Shown here one piece after another: positions 1 to 8,700 of a stretch of DNA of 35,317 bases; positions within the stretch are counted from its first letter, which is position 1; every line of letters starts with the position of its first letter. The stretch comes from CAYNYF01 sp964401385. Its GTDB lineage: Bacteria; Planctomycetota; Phycisphaerae; SM23-33. A program made the translations under genes and the position numbers. The DNA lies in assembly GCA_964401385.1 (NCBI GenBank), contig CAYNYF010000046.1:1-35317 (forward strand). The letters are read 5' to 3'. Under the pieces are notes generated by a model, which made no database searches, was not told the DNA's origin, and saw nothing but the letters and a program-made list of their open reading frames with translations.

Positions 1-27
1 CCTACCCGCCCGGGCAACCGCGCCCGG

Positions 28-175
28 CCAGGCAGGCAAGTCGTTGCGAACCTGCCCGCCGGCAGGCAGGCGGAACCCGGAACGCGGAGACCGGAACGCG
101 GGAGTTGCCCATTGTTGACTTGTCGAATTGTGTAATTGTTGAATTCCTGCCCGCCAGCGGCGGGCAGGCAGGGCA
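28..175. repeat. Repeat cluster: GC-rich inverted repeats around short tandem repeats
   Basis: This leader holds several layered repeats. CCTGCCCGCC occurs at 51-60 and again at 146-155. The second copy forms a perfect 10-bp inverted repeat with 159-168 around a 3-base loop, and the first forms a 6-bp one (51-56 with 61-66). A 14-bp near-identical direct repeat starting CCGGAACGCGG lies at 77-90 and 91-104. An AT-rich block of four 8-mers with consensus TGTTGAAT lies at 113-144 (TGTTGACT, TGTCGAAT, TGTGTAAT, TGTTGAAT). GGCAGGCAAG-like ends lie outside at 31-40 and 172-180. The repeats are seen directly. That this is a dispersed intergenic element is inference. Confidence 0.7.
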
Positions 176-255
176 GGCAAGCTGGCGTCGGCCGGACGTT
201 CCTGGTAGCTTCTGCCGGGCACGAACCGGCCCGCACGGCCGGAGGATTGGGGAGC

Positions 256-954
256 ATGCACGGACCGACGGCATATACAATCGTGTTCCTCGCCGCCGGC
301 GGGGTCCTGACCGCCCTTGCCGCCGAGATCGGCGGGCCGGCGTGGCTGCTGCTGTGGCCGGCGGCGGCGTTCTGGACGGTCGCGGCCGCATATCTGGGGC
401 TGGGCCCGGGGGTCCTCGGCAAGCGGCCCGACGGGACGGTCGCCTGGCCGGCGCGGCTGCTGCTGTGGCCGTACCTGTCGGCGGCCTGGCTGCTGTGGCG
501 GCTTCACCGTCTCTTGGGCGCCGGTCGCTGCTGCGACGAGGTGGCCGACGGCCTGTGGCTCGGGCGCAGGCCCTACCACGACGAGCTGCCGGCGGGCGTC
601 AGCCTGGTGGTGGACCTGACGGCCGAGTTCGCCGAGCCGCGGGCGGTGCTGACCAAGGCCGCCTACCGCTGCCTGCCGACGCTGGACGCGTCCGCCCCGC
701 CGGAGCGGCCGTTCGTGGAGCTGGTCCGCGAGGTGGCCGCCTGGGCAGGCTGCGTGTACGTGCACTGCGCCAACGGCCGGGGTCGCTCGGCCACCGCCGT
801 CGCGGCCGTGCTGATGGCGAGGGGATCGGCCGACAACGTGGAGCAGGCCATGGCCCTGCTCAAGAAGGCCCGCCCGAGAACCAATCTCAGCAGGCCGCAG
901 ATGAGGCTTCTGGAAAAGCTGGAACGGAAGTTCGGCTCAGATGAACGGGAATGA
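256..954 (+). CDS. Membrane-anchored dual-specificity/tyrosine phosphatase-like protein
   Basis: This 232-aa protein has two or three hydrophobic segments (about residues 5-25, 28-48 and 66-86) followed by a soluble phosphatase domain. The domain carries the Cys-X5-Arg P-loop, HCANGRGRS, with nucleophile Cys171 and Arg177, and Asp144 is a plausible general acid. It therefore probably removes phosphate from protein or lipid at the cytoplasmic face of the membrane; the substrate is unknown. The ATG at 256 is chosen because GGAGG lies 10 bases upstream and the first membrane segment follows at once. A TTG at 136 in the same frame would run through the repeat cluster and is unlikely. It is convergent with the cupin gene. 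The family call is firm; the target is not known. Confidence 0.85.
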   Translation: MHGPTAYTIVFLAAGGVLTALAAEIGGPAWLLLWPAAAFWTVAAAYLGLGPGVLGKRPDGTVAWPARLLLWPYLSAAWLLWRLHRLLGAGRCCDEVADGLWLGRRPYHDELPAGVSLVVDLTAEFAEPRAVLTKAAYRCLPTLDASAPPERPFVELVREVAAWAGCVYVHCANGRGRSATAVAAVLMARGSADNVEQAMALLKKARPRTNLSRPQMRLLEKLERKFGSDERE

Positions 955-974
955 CTTCGCGACAGTTGGCACAT

Positions 975-1000
975 CCGCGGGGCCGCGGCCTCGGCCGGGG
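975..1000. terminator. Possible GC-rich hairpin between convergent genes
   Basis: The short gap between the convergent phosphatase and cupin genes contains CCGCGG at 975-980 and 983-988, with further GGCC palindromes to 1000. It can fold strongly, but no T-run follows on either strand, so a terminator role is only a guess. Confidence 0.25.
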
Positions 1001-1009
1001 CGAGTCCGA

Positions 1010-1279
1010 CTATCCGAACTTGTAATGCTTGCGGACCGGCTCGGCGACGTCCCAGACGCAGTCCATTCCCTGCGGGAAGACGACCATGTCGCCGGGGCCG
1101 AAGGAGGCCTCCTCCTCGCCGGCGGTGACGGTGACCTTGCCGGCCAGGAGGTAGCAGGTCTCCTGCTCGTCGTAGTGCCAGTCGAATCTGGAGACGTCGC
1201 AGGTCCAGATGGGCCAGCCCTTCACGCCCGTCTTTTCCAGCTCCTCCTCGGTAGGCTTGGTAACCTTGATGCGGCTCAT
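1010..1279 (-). CDS. Small cupin-domain protein (cupin_3/DUF861 type)
   Basis: The 89-aa product is a single cupin fold. It has the segment YDEQETCYLLAGKVTVT followed by GPGDMVVFPQGMDCVWDV, which match the two conserved cupin motifs of the EutQ/DUF861 group. Such proteins are small cytosolic beta-barrels that bind a metal or small ligand; no substrate can be assigned. The ATG at 1279 is preceded by GGAGAAG at good spacing. It lies downstream of tRNA-His on the same strand, with a terminator-like hairpin between them. The full length of the fold is present, so the gene looks intact. Confidence 0.85.
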   Translation of the reverse strand: MSRIKVTKPTEEELEKTGVKGWPIWTCDVSRFDWHYDEQETCYLLAGKVTVTAGEEEASFGPGDMVVFPQGMDCVWDVAEPVRKHYKFG

Positions 1280-1350
1280 TGTCTTCTCCGGCGCCGCCGT
1301 CGGGGAAGGGACAGACGCACCCGGACGACGGCCTCAAACCCTACTGTGCC

Positions 1351-1370
1351 AAAGGTCCCCGTCGGGGGCC
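1351..1370 (-). terminator. Rho-independent terminator-like hairpin after tRNA-His
   Basis: On the minus strand GGCCCCC-GAC-GGGGACC is followed by TTT. This is a short stem with one mismatch and a 3-base loop, 12 bases after the 3' end of the tRNA. The position suits termination of the tRNA transcript before the cupin gene. The T-run is short, so confidence is moderate. Confidence 0.4.
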
Positions 1371-1382
1371 TCGTCGGCGAAG

Positions 1383-1457
1383 GGTGGATGACGGGATTCG
1401 AACCCGCGACCCCCTGGACCACAACCAGGTGCTCTAACCAACTGAGCTACATCCACC
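1383..1457 (-). tRNA. trnH: tRNA-His (anticodon GTG)
   Basis: The minus strand folds as a complete cloverleaf. The acceptor stem is GTGGATG/CATCCAC. The D arm contains GCTCAGTTGGTTAGAGC, the anticodon arm CCTGG-TTGTGGT-CCAGG gives anticodon GTG, and the T arm contains GGGTTCGAATCCC. An extra G at position -1 (base 1457) faces C73 (base 1383), the identity mark of tRNA-His and of no other tRNA. The CCA end is not encoded. No integrated element is seen next to it. Confidence 0.95.
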
Positions 1458-1495
1458 GTGAGCGGCCGGAAGCCGGTACCGTCGGCAGAAAAGTC

Positions 1496-1524
1496 ACGCT
1501 ATCGCCCGGCTGCCGGCCTGTCAA
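1496..1524 (-). promoter_or_regulatory. Sigma70-type promoter of tRNA-His
   Basis: On the minus strand a perfect -35 box TTGACA (1524-1519) is followed after 17 bases by TAGCGT (1501-1496) as a weak -10 box. Transcription would start near 1489, about 32 bases before the tRNA. The -35 box and spacing are convincing; the -10 box matches only in part. Confidence 0.55.
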
Positions 1525-1631
1525 GCCAGATCGACCCGTCACCACCGGGCGGGGAGGCGCGTTGAGTATACATGGACCAACTGCTATCCCGTGGTCAGGG
1601 ATGCATCGAAGAAAGGTGGAGGCTTAGCGCC

Positions 1632-3854
1632 ATGCGCATTGTCACCGCGCGGCTGGGCGGCGGGACGGCCTTGCTGGCCGCTCTGCTATTGTCGCTCTCG
1701 CCGACGGGCTCCGCCGGCGGGCCGTCGGATTTCCCGGCCGAACGCATCTACGACACGACCGTCGGGCCGGACGAGGCGATGGTAAACGTCTCGCTGGTCA
1801 ACAACCGCTGGCCCGACTGCACCACGCTCGAATCGGCCATCGGCGATATCTTTCGCATCGAGTCCGTCGCGGACAAGTCCGACCAGGACAAGGCCCTGGC
1901 GCTGTGGAAGTGGTTCCGCATTCTGGTCAGCTCCACCGGCGGCGGCTACGCCTACGAGGGCCCGCCGGGGCGGGAAGCAATCGTCCACGACCCTCACAAG
2001 ATCTTCACCGTCTACGGGCACCACCAGTGCGACGGGCTGAGCTGGGCGATGGTGCCGCTGTGGCGGGCGGCGGGATACATGGCCTTCGACGAATGCACTC
2101 TCGGCCATACGACGGCCGCCCTGCGCTACCGCGACGCCGACGGCGTGCAGCGCTACCACAGCTTCGATCCCCAGGGGCGGTTCTACTACTGGGACGCCGG
2201 GCACAATCGCCTTTCGGCGCGCACGATCCCGGTCATGACGGGCATGGTGTATCGGCACCTGACCGCCCCGCAGCGGCTGCACAGTCTGCGGACGAGCCTG
2301 CGGATCGGCGAGACGATCGAGCGTCGCTGGGACAGCCGCGGGCACGTGATCCCCAGCGGCCGGCCGGGAAGGCCCATCTGGCCGAAGTACTACGCCTACC
2401 GGTCGGGGCGGACCGACGGCGTCTACGCGGCCGTCGGCGAGGAGGTCCAGACGCTCCGCGCCCGCCTCGACCGGCGCTTCGCCTCGCAGCTCCACGCCGG
2501 CTCTGCCAACGTCGCCCGCTCGCCGCCGGCGGAGCCCCTGGCGACGCTGCACCCGGCCAAGGCCGGCGCGGCGGGCGTGTTCATCTATCGCCTCGCCCCG
2601 CCGTACGCGATCGTGGACGCCACCGTCGAGGCGTCGCTGCTGAAAGGCCGCGCCGACGACACCTGCCGGCTGTCCATTTCGCGAGACGGCCGGGCGTGGG
2701 AAGCAGTCTTCGAAAAGCAGGAAGCCGGCGCCGAGCAGGTGAAGATCGACCTGGGCTACCAGGCGCGCAAGGACGGGCGGCCCGACGCCTACACCGCCTA
2801 CGACCTGCGGATCAAGGCCGAGTTCGCCACGACCCGCGACGTTCGCCGCGTCGGAATGCGCGACCTGAAAGTGACCGTCCGCCGCATGCTGAACAAGCGG
2901 ACGCTGCCGAACCTGATGCCGGGGGAGAACTGCTTCAAGGTGACGGCCGACAGGATCGCCCGCGGCTGGGCGCTCAAGCTGCGAATCGACTACGAGCTGA
3001 ACGGCAAACCGATGAACTCCGAGCACACCATCGCCCGGCTGCCGTATTTCTTCCGGATCGACGCGGCGGGCGTGAAGCTGCGGACGATCCGCAACTACGA
3101 CCAGGACTTCGGCAACGAAGCGGTGCGGATGATCTCTTACCGGATGTCCCTGGCGCCGGCGGAGGGCGCGGCCGCCGAGGGGCCGCTCAAGGCCGCCCCG
3201 GCCGCGCGGAAGTTCCGCCAGAGCTTCCCCCACCCGGCCGACATGACCAACCGAAGGGTCGGCAAGAGCGTCGAGACCGATCCCATGCAGACCTCCGGGT
3301 TCTTTCCGCAGAGCCGAGCGGTCTCCACCGACAAAGAGCAAATGCGAAAGCTCCTCCGGCAGCTCAGGACCGGGGCCACGATGGCCAGATGGGCGGCGGC
3401 CCAGGAGCTGGGCAACCACCCCGAAGCGATCGACATCCTGTGCAAGACGCTGCCGCGGGCGGACCTGGACCTGACGCTGTTCATCGTCAAGGCGCTGGCC
3501 CAGATCGGCGACAGGAAGGCGATCGACCCGCTGCTGGCCAAGTGGGCCCACGCCCCGCGGCACTCGCCGGGGACGCGGTACATCCCCGACGCGCTGGCGG
3601 AGATCTGCAAGCGCTCGGCGGCGCCCTCGCAGCCGCCGGCCGCGGTCGATCCGCGCGTGGTGCCGGCGCTGGTCGGGAAGTTGCGGCAGGTCCGCTTCGA
3701 CTTCCGCTTTCACATCGCCCACGCCCTGGGCGAGCTGGGCGGCCCGCTGGCCGAGAAGACCTTGAAGGAGCTGGCGGAGAAGGACCCCTTCCCGGCCGTG
3801 CGCGAAGAGGCAAGAGCCGCGCTGGGGAAGTTGCAGAGCCGGTCCCGGAAATAA
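1632..3854 (+). CDS. Secreted transglutaminase-like protein with C-terminal HEAT repeats
   Basis: The 740-aa product begins with a Sec signal peptide (hydrophobic core about 9-23, ending PTGSAGG). Residues about 80-185 resemble a transglutaminase/cysteine-protease fold, with Cys133 in HHQCDGLSWAM, His159 in LGHTTAAL and Asp179 in FDPQG in the expected order of the catalytic triad. A middle beta-rich region is not recognised. The last 150 residues contain HEAT-like helical repeats (AAQELGNHPEAIDILCK; FIVKALAQIGDRKAIDPLL; HIAHALGELGG). It is probably exported and acts on, or scaffolds, peptide substrates. The ATG at 1632 follows AAGGTGGAGG and starts the signal peptide; an in-frame start at 1572 is less likely. 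It stands alone and is convergent with msrB. The triad is by motif reading only. Confidence 0.75.
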   Translation: MRIVTARLGGGTALLAALLLSLSPTGSAGGPSDFPAERIYDTTVGPDEAMVNVSLVNNRWPDCTTLESAIGDIFRIESVADKSDQDKALALWKWFRILVSSTGGGYAYEGPPGREAIVHDPHKIFTVYGHHQCDGLSWAMVPLWRAAGYMAFDECTLGHTTAALRYRDADGVQRYHSFDPQGRFYYWDAGHNRLSARTIPVMTGMVYRHLTAPQRLHSLRTSLRIGETIERRWDSRGHVIPSGRPGRPIWPKYYAYRSGRTDGVYAAVGEEVQTLRARLDRRFASQLHAGSANVARSPPAEPLATLHPAKAGAAGVFIYRLAPPYAIVDATVEASLLKGRADDTCRLSISRDGRAWEAVFEKQEAGAEQVKIDLGYQARKDGRPDAYTAYDLRIKAEFATTRDVRRVGMRDLKVTVRRMLNKRTLPNLMPGENCFKVTADRIARGWALKLRIDYELNGKPMNSEHTIARLPYFFRIDAAGVKLRTIRNYDQDFGNEAVRMISYRMSLAPAEGAAAEGPLKAAPAARKFRQSFPHPADMTNRRVGKSVETDPMQTSGFFPQSRAVSTDKEQMRKLLRQLRTGATMARWAAAQELGNHPEAIDILCKTLPRADLDLTLFIVKALAQIGDRKAIDPLLAKWAHAPRHSPGTRYIPDALAEICKRSAAPSQPPAAVDPRVVPALVGKLRQVRFDFRFHIAHALGELGGPLAEKTLKELAEKDPFPAVREEARAALGKLQSRSRK

Positions 3855-3865
3855 TCGGCCGGGCG

Positions 3866-4264
3866 CTACTTTTCCTCGATGAGCTTCAGGGAGGCCGAGT
3901 TGATGCAGTATCGCAGGCGGGTGGGAAGCGGGCCGTCCTGGAACACGTGCCCCAGATGAGCGTCGCAGCGGCCGCAGATGACCTCCGTGCGGACCGTGCC
4001 CAGGCTCTTATCCGGCCGGGTCTCGACGTTCGCCTCGTCGATCGGCGCCGAGAAGCTCGGCCAGCCGGTGCCCGAGTCGAACTTCGCCTCGGAGCCGAAC
4101 AGCGGCTGCCCGCAGCAGACGCACTGGTATTGGCCCCCGGTCTTGGTGTCCCAGTACTGCCCGCTGAAGGCCGGCTCGGTGGCCTTGCCGCGGGTGACGC
4201 GGTACTGCTCGTCCGTCAGTTGGGCCCGCCACTCCGCGTCGGTCTTGACGATCTTTCCGGTCAT
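3866..4264 (-). CDS. msrB: Peptide-methionine (R)-S-oxide reductase MsrB
   Basis: The 132-aa protein reduces the R form of methionine sulfoxide in proteins, repairing oxidative damage. All family marks are visible: zinc-binding CVCC (Cys48, Cys51) and CGRC (Cys97, Cys100), the substrate-site segment FDSGTGWPSF, HLGHVFQDGP, and the catalytic Cys120 in RYCINS. Its length is typical of a free-standing MsrB with no MsrA fusion. No signal peptide is present, so it is cytosolic. It is the last gene of the minus-strand operon that starts with the lipoprotein at 8446, lying 36 bases after the exported SIS-like gene. Confidence 0.96.
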   Translation of the reverse strand: MTGKIVKTDAEWRAQLTDEQYRVTRGKATEPAFSGQYWDTKTGGQYQCVCCGQPLFGSEAKFDSGTGWPSFSAPIDEANVETRPDKSLGTVRTEVICGRCDAHLGHVFQDGPLPTRLRYCINSASLKLIEEK

Positions 4265-4300
4265 TCGGGCCGCCCTCGTCCGCCGCGGCCGCGGGGTCCG

Positions 4301-5614
4301 TCAGCGCTTGCCCTTGTAGACGGCCAGCGTCTCGGCCATGAGGCTGTACCACTGCGGCGTCTGCACGACGCCGGAGGACGGCAGCACGCGAATCGGGTAT
4401 TTCGGCAGCTCGATGACGGTGTCGTAGTCCTTCCAGCAGCCGCGGATGCTGGTGAGCCGCTCGTTCGTCGGCCCGGGGTCGACGGCCACTACCACCGCCT
4501 GGGCGCCGCGCCCGACGGCGGCGTCGGCAAAGTGCTTCGGGTAGCGGAGGTACCCCATGTACAGCAGCACGTCGGACCGGCCGATGCGCCTGCTGTAGTA
4601 GCGCCAGTCGTAGCTTCGCCCGTGCAGGAACATTCCGGTCAGCTCCCGCGGCACCAGCGAACCGCGCGAGTGGATGTGCCCGTCGCAGGTAATCCAGACA
4701 ATCCCGCCGCGCTGGAGGCAGGCGGCCATTCTAGCTCCGGCCAGGCGAACCTGCTCGGGCTGAGTGGCCAGGAACGCGGCCACCTGCCCGCGGCAGATCT
4801 TGAGGTACTCCTTGCCGATCCTGCCCGCCTGGACGGGCGGGACGCTGTAGGTGGGGTGGATGTGCTTGCCCTTGACGGAGGCATCCCACGCCCGGCCGTT
4901 GGGCTCCCAATCGCTGGCGTAGGTCGCCAGCGTTTTCCCCTTCCGGGTGGCGGCGGCGATCATCTCGCCGTTGAACGCCCACGCCAAAGCGGTGGTGGCC
5001 ATCTGCCCCACGCACAGATCGGACATGGAGCCTCCGCGCGGGGCGCCGGTGTCGACCAGAGCCAGCCGGTCGCCCCATCTGCTCTGGTTGGCCATGCCCG
5101 CCAGCCGGCCTATCTGAGGCCACTTGTGACCGGCCAGGTGCACCACCATGCCCCGTCCGAAGCGCCGCCCGTAGCCGGGAACGATGAAGGAGAGTTTGCC
5201 GTAGCGCGTCTGCGCCTCGTTCGGCCGGAAACGCCCCACCAGCAGCACGTCATTGCGACCGAGGTTCTCTCCCTTCCATTCCTGGGCGAACGGAAAACCG
5301 CCGGCGCGGTAGAACATCTCGTCGACGAAACCGAAATTGCCGGCGACGTAGAGCGTGCCCCCGGCGACGATTCGTTCAGCGGCTTTCTCGGCGACGGGGA
5401 TCAACTTGTCGACTTTGGCTTCAGCGCCGTCGAACCAGGCCAGGGCGGCCTGATAGATCGACTCGGTGGCGCCCCCTGCCGGCCGCGATGCCGCGGACGG
5501 CTGGATGGCGCCGGTCGAGGGATGGGGGGCCTCCGCGCGCGAGCGGCGCGGCCAGGCCGCAAGAGCCGAAACAGCGACAGCAATCGTCAAGACCAAGCAA
5601 ACTCGAACTGTCAT
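4301..5614 (-). CDS. Exported SIS-like protein, paralogue of the 7124-8446 gene
   Basis: The 437-aa product starts with a hydrophobic export signal (about residues 5-20). It then has a region resembling a sugar isomerase (SIS) domain (AERIVAGGTLYVAGNFGF) and a second SIS-like half near the C-terminus (MAACLQRGGIVWITCDGH; RSDVLLYMGYLRYP). It shares long, nearly identical blocks with the other paralogue, such as AATRKGKTLATYASDWEP and LPKYPIRVLPSSG, including the conserved C-terminus. SIS domains bind phosphosugars in the cytoplasm, so an exported relative is odd and its function is unknown. The ATG at 5614 follows AGGAG at good spacing; the 24 residues upstream in frame lack export features. 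It is third in the operon, after the GH4 gene. Confidence 0.75.
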   Translation of the reverse strand: MTVRVCLVLTIAVAVSALAAWPRRSRAEAPHPSTGAIQPSAASRPAGGATESIYQAALAWFDGAEAKVDKLIPVAEKAAERIVAGGTLYVAGNFGFVDEMFYRAGGFPFAQEWKGENLGRNDVLLVGRFRPNEAQTRYGKLSFIVPGYGRRFGRGMVVHLAGHKWPQIGRLAGMANQSRWGDRLALVDTGAPRGGSMSDLCVGQMATTALAWAFNGEMIAAATRKGKTLATYASDWEPNGRAWDASVKGKHIHPTYSVPPVQAGRIGKEYLKICRGQVAAFLATQPEQVRLAGARMAACLQRGGIVWITCDGHIHSRGSLVPRELTGMFLHGRSYDWRYYSRRIGRSDVLLYMGYLRYPKHFADAAVGRGAQAVVVAVDPGPTNERLTSIRGCWKDYDTVIELPKYPIRVLPSSGVVQTPQWYSLMAETLAVYKGKR

Positions 5615-5689
5615 GGGATCTCCTGGCTGCTGACTGCGAGACGTCCGGCGGGCACGATAAGACACACCTGCATTTGCCTTAAACACCGC

Positions 5690-7099
5690 TCAGCGGCGGA
5701 GGTATTCGGGAATAAGCTTGCCGTGGGCGGCCAGCATCGCGTCGACCAACTCATATATTTTCGGCAGCGTCAGCGTCGCGGCCGTGTTCGGGTCCAGCAT
5801 GGCGGCGTGATAGACGTGCCGGCGGTCGCGGGCCAGGATGGCCCGGACGGTCAGGTCCTGGACGTTGACGTTGGTGCGGATCAGGGCGGCGATCTGCGGC
5901 GGCAGCTCGCCCACGGCCATGGGATGGATGCCGAGCCCATTGGCCAGGCACGGCACCTCCACGCAGCAGTCGCCCGGCAGGTTGGAGATCAGCGCCCCGC
6001 CGCGGTTGTGCACGTTGCCGTTGAAGACAAACGCCGCGTCGGTCTGGATGGCGTTGATGATCCGCGAGGCGTACTCGATGCTGGCCGGCTCGTCCGGCGA
6101 GACGAACGGCTCGCCGACCTCGACCTTGCGCTTGTACTGCTGGAAGGTCGCCTCCAGGTCCTCGCAGGTTCCGATGTAGGCCCCCGGCCGGAGCCGCAGC
6201 CGCCGGATCTCCTCGTCGGAACGCAGAAACCACGGCAGGTACTCGGAGATGTGCCCGGAGGTCTCCGTCATGAAATAGCCGAAGCGGGCCATCAGTTCCA
6301 GCCGGACCGCCTCCAGCTTGCGAAGCTCGTCGTCCTCGTAGGCCTTCCACAGCAGGGGGTAAAGATCCTCGCCCTCGCGCCGGAAGATCAGGAACGCGGC
6401 CATGTGGTTGATGCCGGCGCAGAGCGTCTCGACCGTTTCGTCGTGGGCGCACTGGCGGTAAAAGTCCATGAAGCCCGTGCCGGCCTGCTCTTCGCCGGAG
6501 CCGCGGGAGCGGAGGACCTCGGCCGCCTTCTTCGGCCCCATCTCCACCAGTCGCGCCAGCATGATCATCCGCCCGCGCGTGTAGCGGATGCCGTGGCAGA
6601 GGCCCACGATCCGCACCTTGCTGGAGCGGGCGATGGCCAGCACGTGCATCGCCATGGGGTTGGCGTAGTTGATGAACAAGGCGTCGGGCGCGAGCTGCTC
6701 GACCTCGCCGACCATCTCCAGCACCACCGGCACGGAGCGGATCGCCCGGAAGATCCCGCCGATGCAGAGGGTGTCGCCGATCACCTGGCGCAGGCCGAAC
6801 TTCTCCGGGACGTCGAAGTCGGCCTTGGTGGCCTCGAAGCCGCCCACGCCGATGGTGTTGATGACGTAATCGGCCTCGGCGACGGCCTCGCGGCGGTCGG
6901 CGGTGGTGATGATCTTGGCATCGGCGCCGCGGCTGGCGCTGATGGACCGGGCCATGGCGCCGGCCACCGCCAGCCGCTCGGCGTCGATGTCCATCAGGGC
7001 AAAGGTCGTACCCTTCAGGGCGTCGAAGCTGAGGATGTCGGATATCAGGTTCCGGCTGAACACCATGGACCCGGCCCCGATGATGGCGATCTTCGGCAT
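5690..7099 (-). CDS. Family 4 glycoside hydrolase (alpha-galactosidase/alpha-glucosidase type)
   Basis: This 469-aa cytosolic enzyme belongs to GH4, which cleaves glycosides by an NAD+ and Mn2+ dependent oxidation-elimination route. The N-terminal Rossmann motif is IGAGSMVFSRNL (residues 7-18), and DID at 37-39 would bind the NAD ribose. Metal and active-site segments are visible: NYANPM (144-149), CHGIR with Cys168-His169, and GINHM with Asn231-His232. The MelA/AglA subgroup fits best; the exact sugar cannot be read. It lies 24 bases after one SIS-like gene and 75 before the other, so all three probably serve one pathway. Length is typical. Confidence 0.92.
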   Translation of the reverse strand: MPKIAIIGAGSMVFSRNLISDILSFDALKGTTFALMDIDAERLAVAGAMARSISASRGADAKIITTADRREAVAEADYVINTIGVGGFEATKADFDVPEKFGLRQVIGDTLCIGGIFRAIRSVPVVLEMVGEVEQLAPDALFINYANPMAMHVLAIARSSKVRIVGLCHGIRYTRGRMIMLARLVEMGPKKAAEVLRSRGSGEEQAGTGFMDFYRQCAHDETVETLCAGINHMAAFLIFRREGEDLYPLLWKAYEDDELRKLEAVRLELMARFGYFMTETSGHISEYLPWFLRSDEEIRRLRLRPGAYIGTCEDLEATFQQYKRKVEVGEPFVSPDEPASIEYASRIINAIQTDAAFVFNGNVHNRGGALISNLPGDCCVEVPCLANGLGIHPMAVGELPPQIAALIRTNVNVQDLTVRAILARDRRHVYHAAMLDPNTAATLTLPKIYELVDAMLAAHGKLIPEYLRR

Positions 7100-7123
7100 G
7101 CTGCTTGCTCCTTTTTCGTGCCC

Positions 7124-8446
7124 TCAGCGCCCGGCCGAAGCAGACCGGGCTTCCTTATACGCCGCCAGGGTTTCGGCCATGATACTATACCACTGCGGGA
7201 TTTGGACGGTCCCCGAGGACGGCAGGACGCGGATGGGATACTTGGGCAGATCGATGACGGTGTCGAAGTCCTCCCAGCAGGACAGGAGGTGCACGCGCTG
7301 CTCGTCGTTGACGCCGGGATCGACGCTGAGGGTGACCGCGCCGGCTCCCAGCATCACCGCCTGCTCCACCGGCTCGCGGGGATAGCGGAGGTATCCCATC
7401 CACAGCAGCACGTCGCCCTCGCGGAGGTCGTTGCGGACCCAGCCCCAGAAGCGCTCGCGCCCGCGCATTTCCATTCGGGCCAGCCCCGCCGGGATCACGG
7501 ACCCGCGCGGATGGACGTGAGCGTTGGTGAGGATGTAGACCCTTCCGCCCTTTGCCATTGCCTTGGCCATGCGGGCGGCGCCCAGGCGAACCTGCCCGCC
7601 CTGCGTGGCGCCAAATGCGGCAATGTACTTGCGGCAGATCTTCAGGTACTGCCTGCCGATCTTGCCGGCGGCGATCGGCGGAACCTTGCAGGTGGGGTGG
7701 AGGTGATGACCCCTGACCGTCCCGTCCCACTCCGGGCCATCCGGCTCCCAATCGCTGGCATACGTGGCCAGGGTCTTGCCCTTGCGGGTGGCCGCGGAGA
7801 TGACCTCCCCGTGAAAGGCCCAGACCAGGGCGGTCGTCGCCAACTGCCCGAGGCAATAGGCCTCCATGGATTCGCCCGCGGGCGTGCCGGTGTCGAACAG
7901 GTACAGCCGCTTATCCGGCGGGCCTTTGGCGACACGGGCGGCCAGCGACTTGACCGCCGGCCAGTTGTGGCTGGCGAAGTGCACGATCAGGGCCTCGCCG
8001 AACGTCTCCCTTCGCGCCTTCGCGTCGGCCAGGCCCCACTGAAAATCGTCCCCGTTGGGCCGGTATTGCCCGATCACCACGACGTCGCCTCTGCTCGGCT
8101 GCTGCTCCTGCCAGATCTCGGTAAAGGGGAAGCCGCCGGCCCGGTAGAACAACTCGTCGCAAAAGCCCTCGTTGCCGGCGGCGTACAGCATCCCGCCGGC
8201 GATCATCCTCTCCGCCACGGCCTCGGCGGCGGGGACCATTTTCTCCACCATCCCCGAGCCGATGGCCCGATCCAGCCAGTCCAGGGCGGCCTTGCATATT
8301 CGCTCGGCGATGCCCCCGGCCGGGCGCGTGGCCGGGGCGGGGAGATTCGCGGCCGGCTTCTGAGGCCCGGAGCCACAGCCTGCCTCCAAGAGCAGGAACA
8401 TCGTTGCAGCGAGAGCGACAACGGCCAGACAACCACGAACGACCAT
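7124..8446 (-). CDS. SIS-like lipoprotein, paralogue of the 4301-5614 gene
   Basis: The 440-aa product begins with a lipoprotein signal ending LLLEAGC, so Cys24 is the likely lipid-bearing residue. A short Pro/Ala linker with TRPAGG follows. The body repeats the plan of its paralogue: a first SIS-like half (AERMIAGGMLYAAGNEGF), a central block including DTGTP, GQLATTALVWAFHGE and AATRKGKTLATYASDWEP, and a second half with RMAKAMAKGGRVYILTNAH and GDVLLWMGYLRYPRE. It is the first gene of the operon, with a clear promoter about 65 bases upstream, and AAAGGAGG just before the ATG. Membrane anchoring outside the cytoplasm is inferred from the lipobox. No enzyme activity can be named. Confidence 0.78.
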   Translation of the reverse strand: MVVRGCLAVVALAATMFLLLEAGCGSGPQKPAANLPAPATRPAGGIAERICKAALDWLDRAIGSGMVEKMVPAAEAVAERMIAGGMLYAAGNEGFCDELFYRAGGFPFTEIWQEQQPSRGDVVVIGQYRPNGDDFQWGLADAKARRETFGEALIVHFASHNWPAVKSLAARVAKGPPDKRLYLFDTGTPAGESMEAYCLGQLATTALVWAFHGEVISAATRKGKTLATYASDWEPDGPEWDGTVRGHHLHPTCKVPPIAAGKIGRQYLKICRKYIAAFGATQGGQVRLGAARMAKAMAKGGRVYILTNAHVHPRGSVIPAGLARMEMRGRERFWGWVRNDLREGDVLLWMGYLRYPREPVEQAVMLGAGAVTLSVDPGVNDEQRVHLLSCWEDFDTVIDLPKYPIRVLPSSGTVQIPQWYSIMAETLAAYKEARSASAGR

Positions 8447-8511
8447 GCTGCCTCCTTTGTTTCAGCCCCCGCGGCCGGGCAATTCCTGGTCAACCAATCG
8501 CAGCAGGCGAT

Positions 8512-8540
8512 ACGATAATGCAAACCCTCACGGTTGCCAA
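8512..8540 (-). promoter_or_regulatory. Sigma70-type promoter of the SIS-like/GH4/msrB operon
   Basis: On the minus strand TTGGCA (8540-8535, five of six bases matching TTGACA), a 17-base spacer and TATCGT (8517-8512, four of six) form a good promoter. The start site would be near 8505, leaving a leader of about 59 bases before the lipoprotein ATG. No operator is recognised. Confidence 0.55.
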
Positions 8541-8583
8541 ACGAATCGTTGATTCGGCAAAGAACCGTCCTTCGCGGCCAGGC

Positions 8584-8647
8584 CGGCTAAAGCCGCTGCC
8601 CCGGCGGGGCCGATGGTACCATCAGGCGTCCGCCCCAACGGACGCCT
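8584..8647. repeat. Cluster of four inverted repeats before the recombinase gene
   Basis: Four perfect inverted repeats follow one another: CGGCT/AGCCG (8584-8595), GCCCC/GGGGC (8598-8610), the 12-bp palindrome GATGGTACCATC (8612-8623), and AGGCGTCCG/CGGACGCCT with a 6-base loop (8624-8647). They end about 50 bases before the recombinase ATG. They may be a structured leader, a terminator-like block, or a dispersed palindromic element; the sequence alone does not decide. Confidence 0.65.
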
Positions 8648-8700
8648 CGCCGGCGGCCGGCCGAGCATCATGCAAGCCGCCCGGGCGGGCGGAAAGGCAC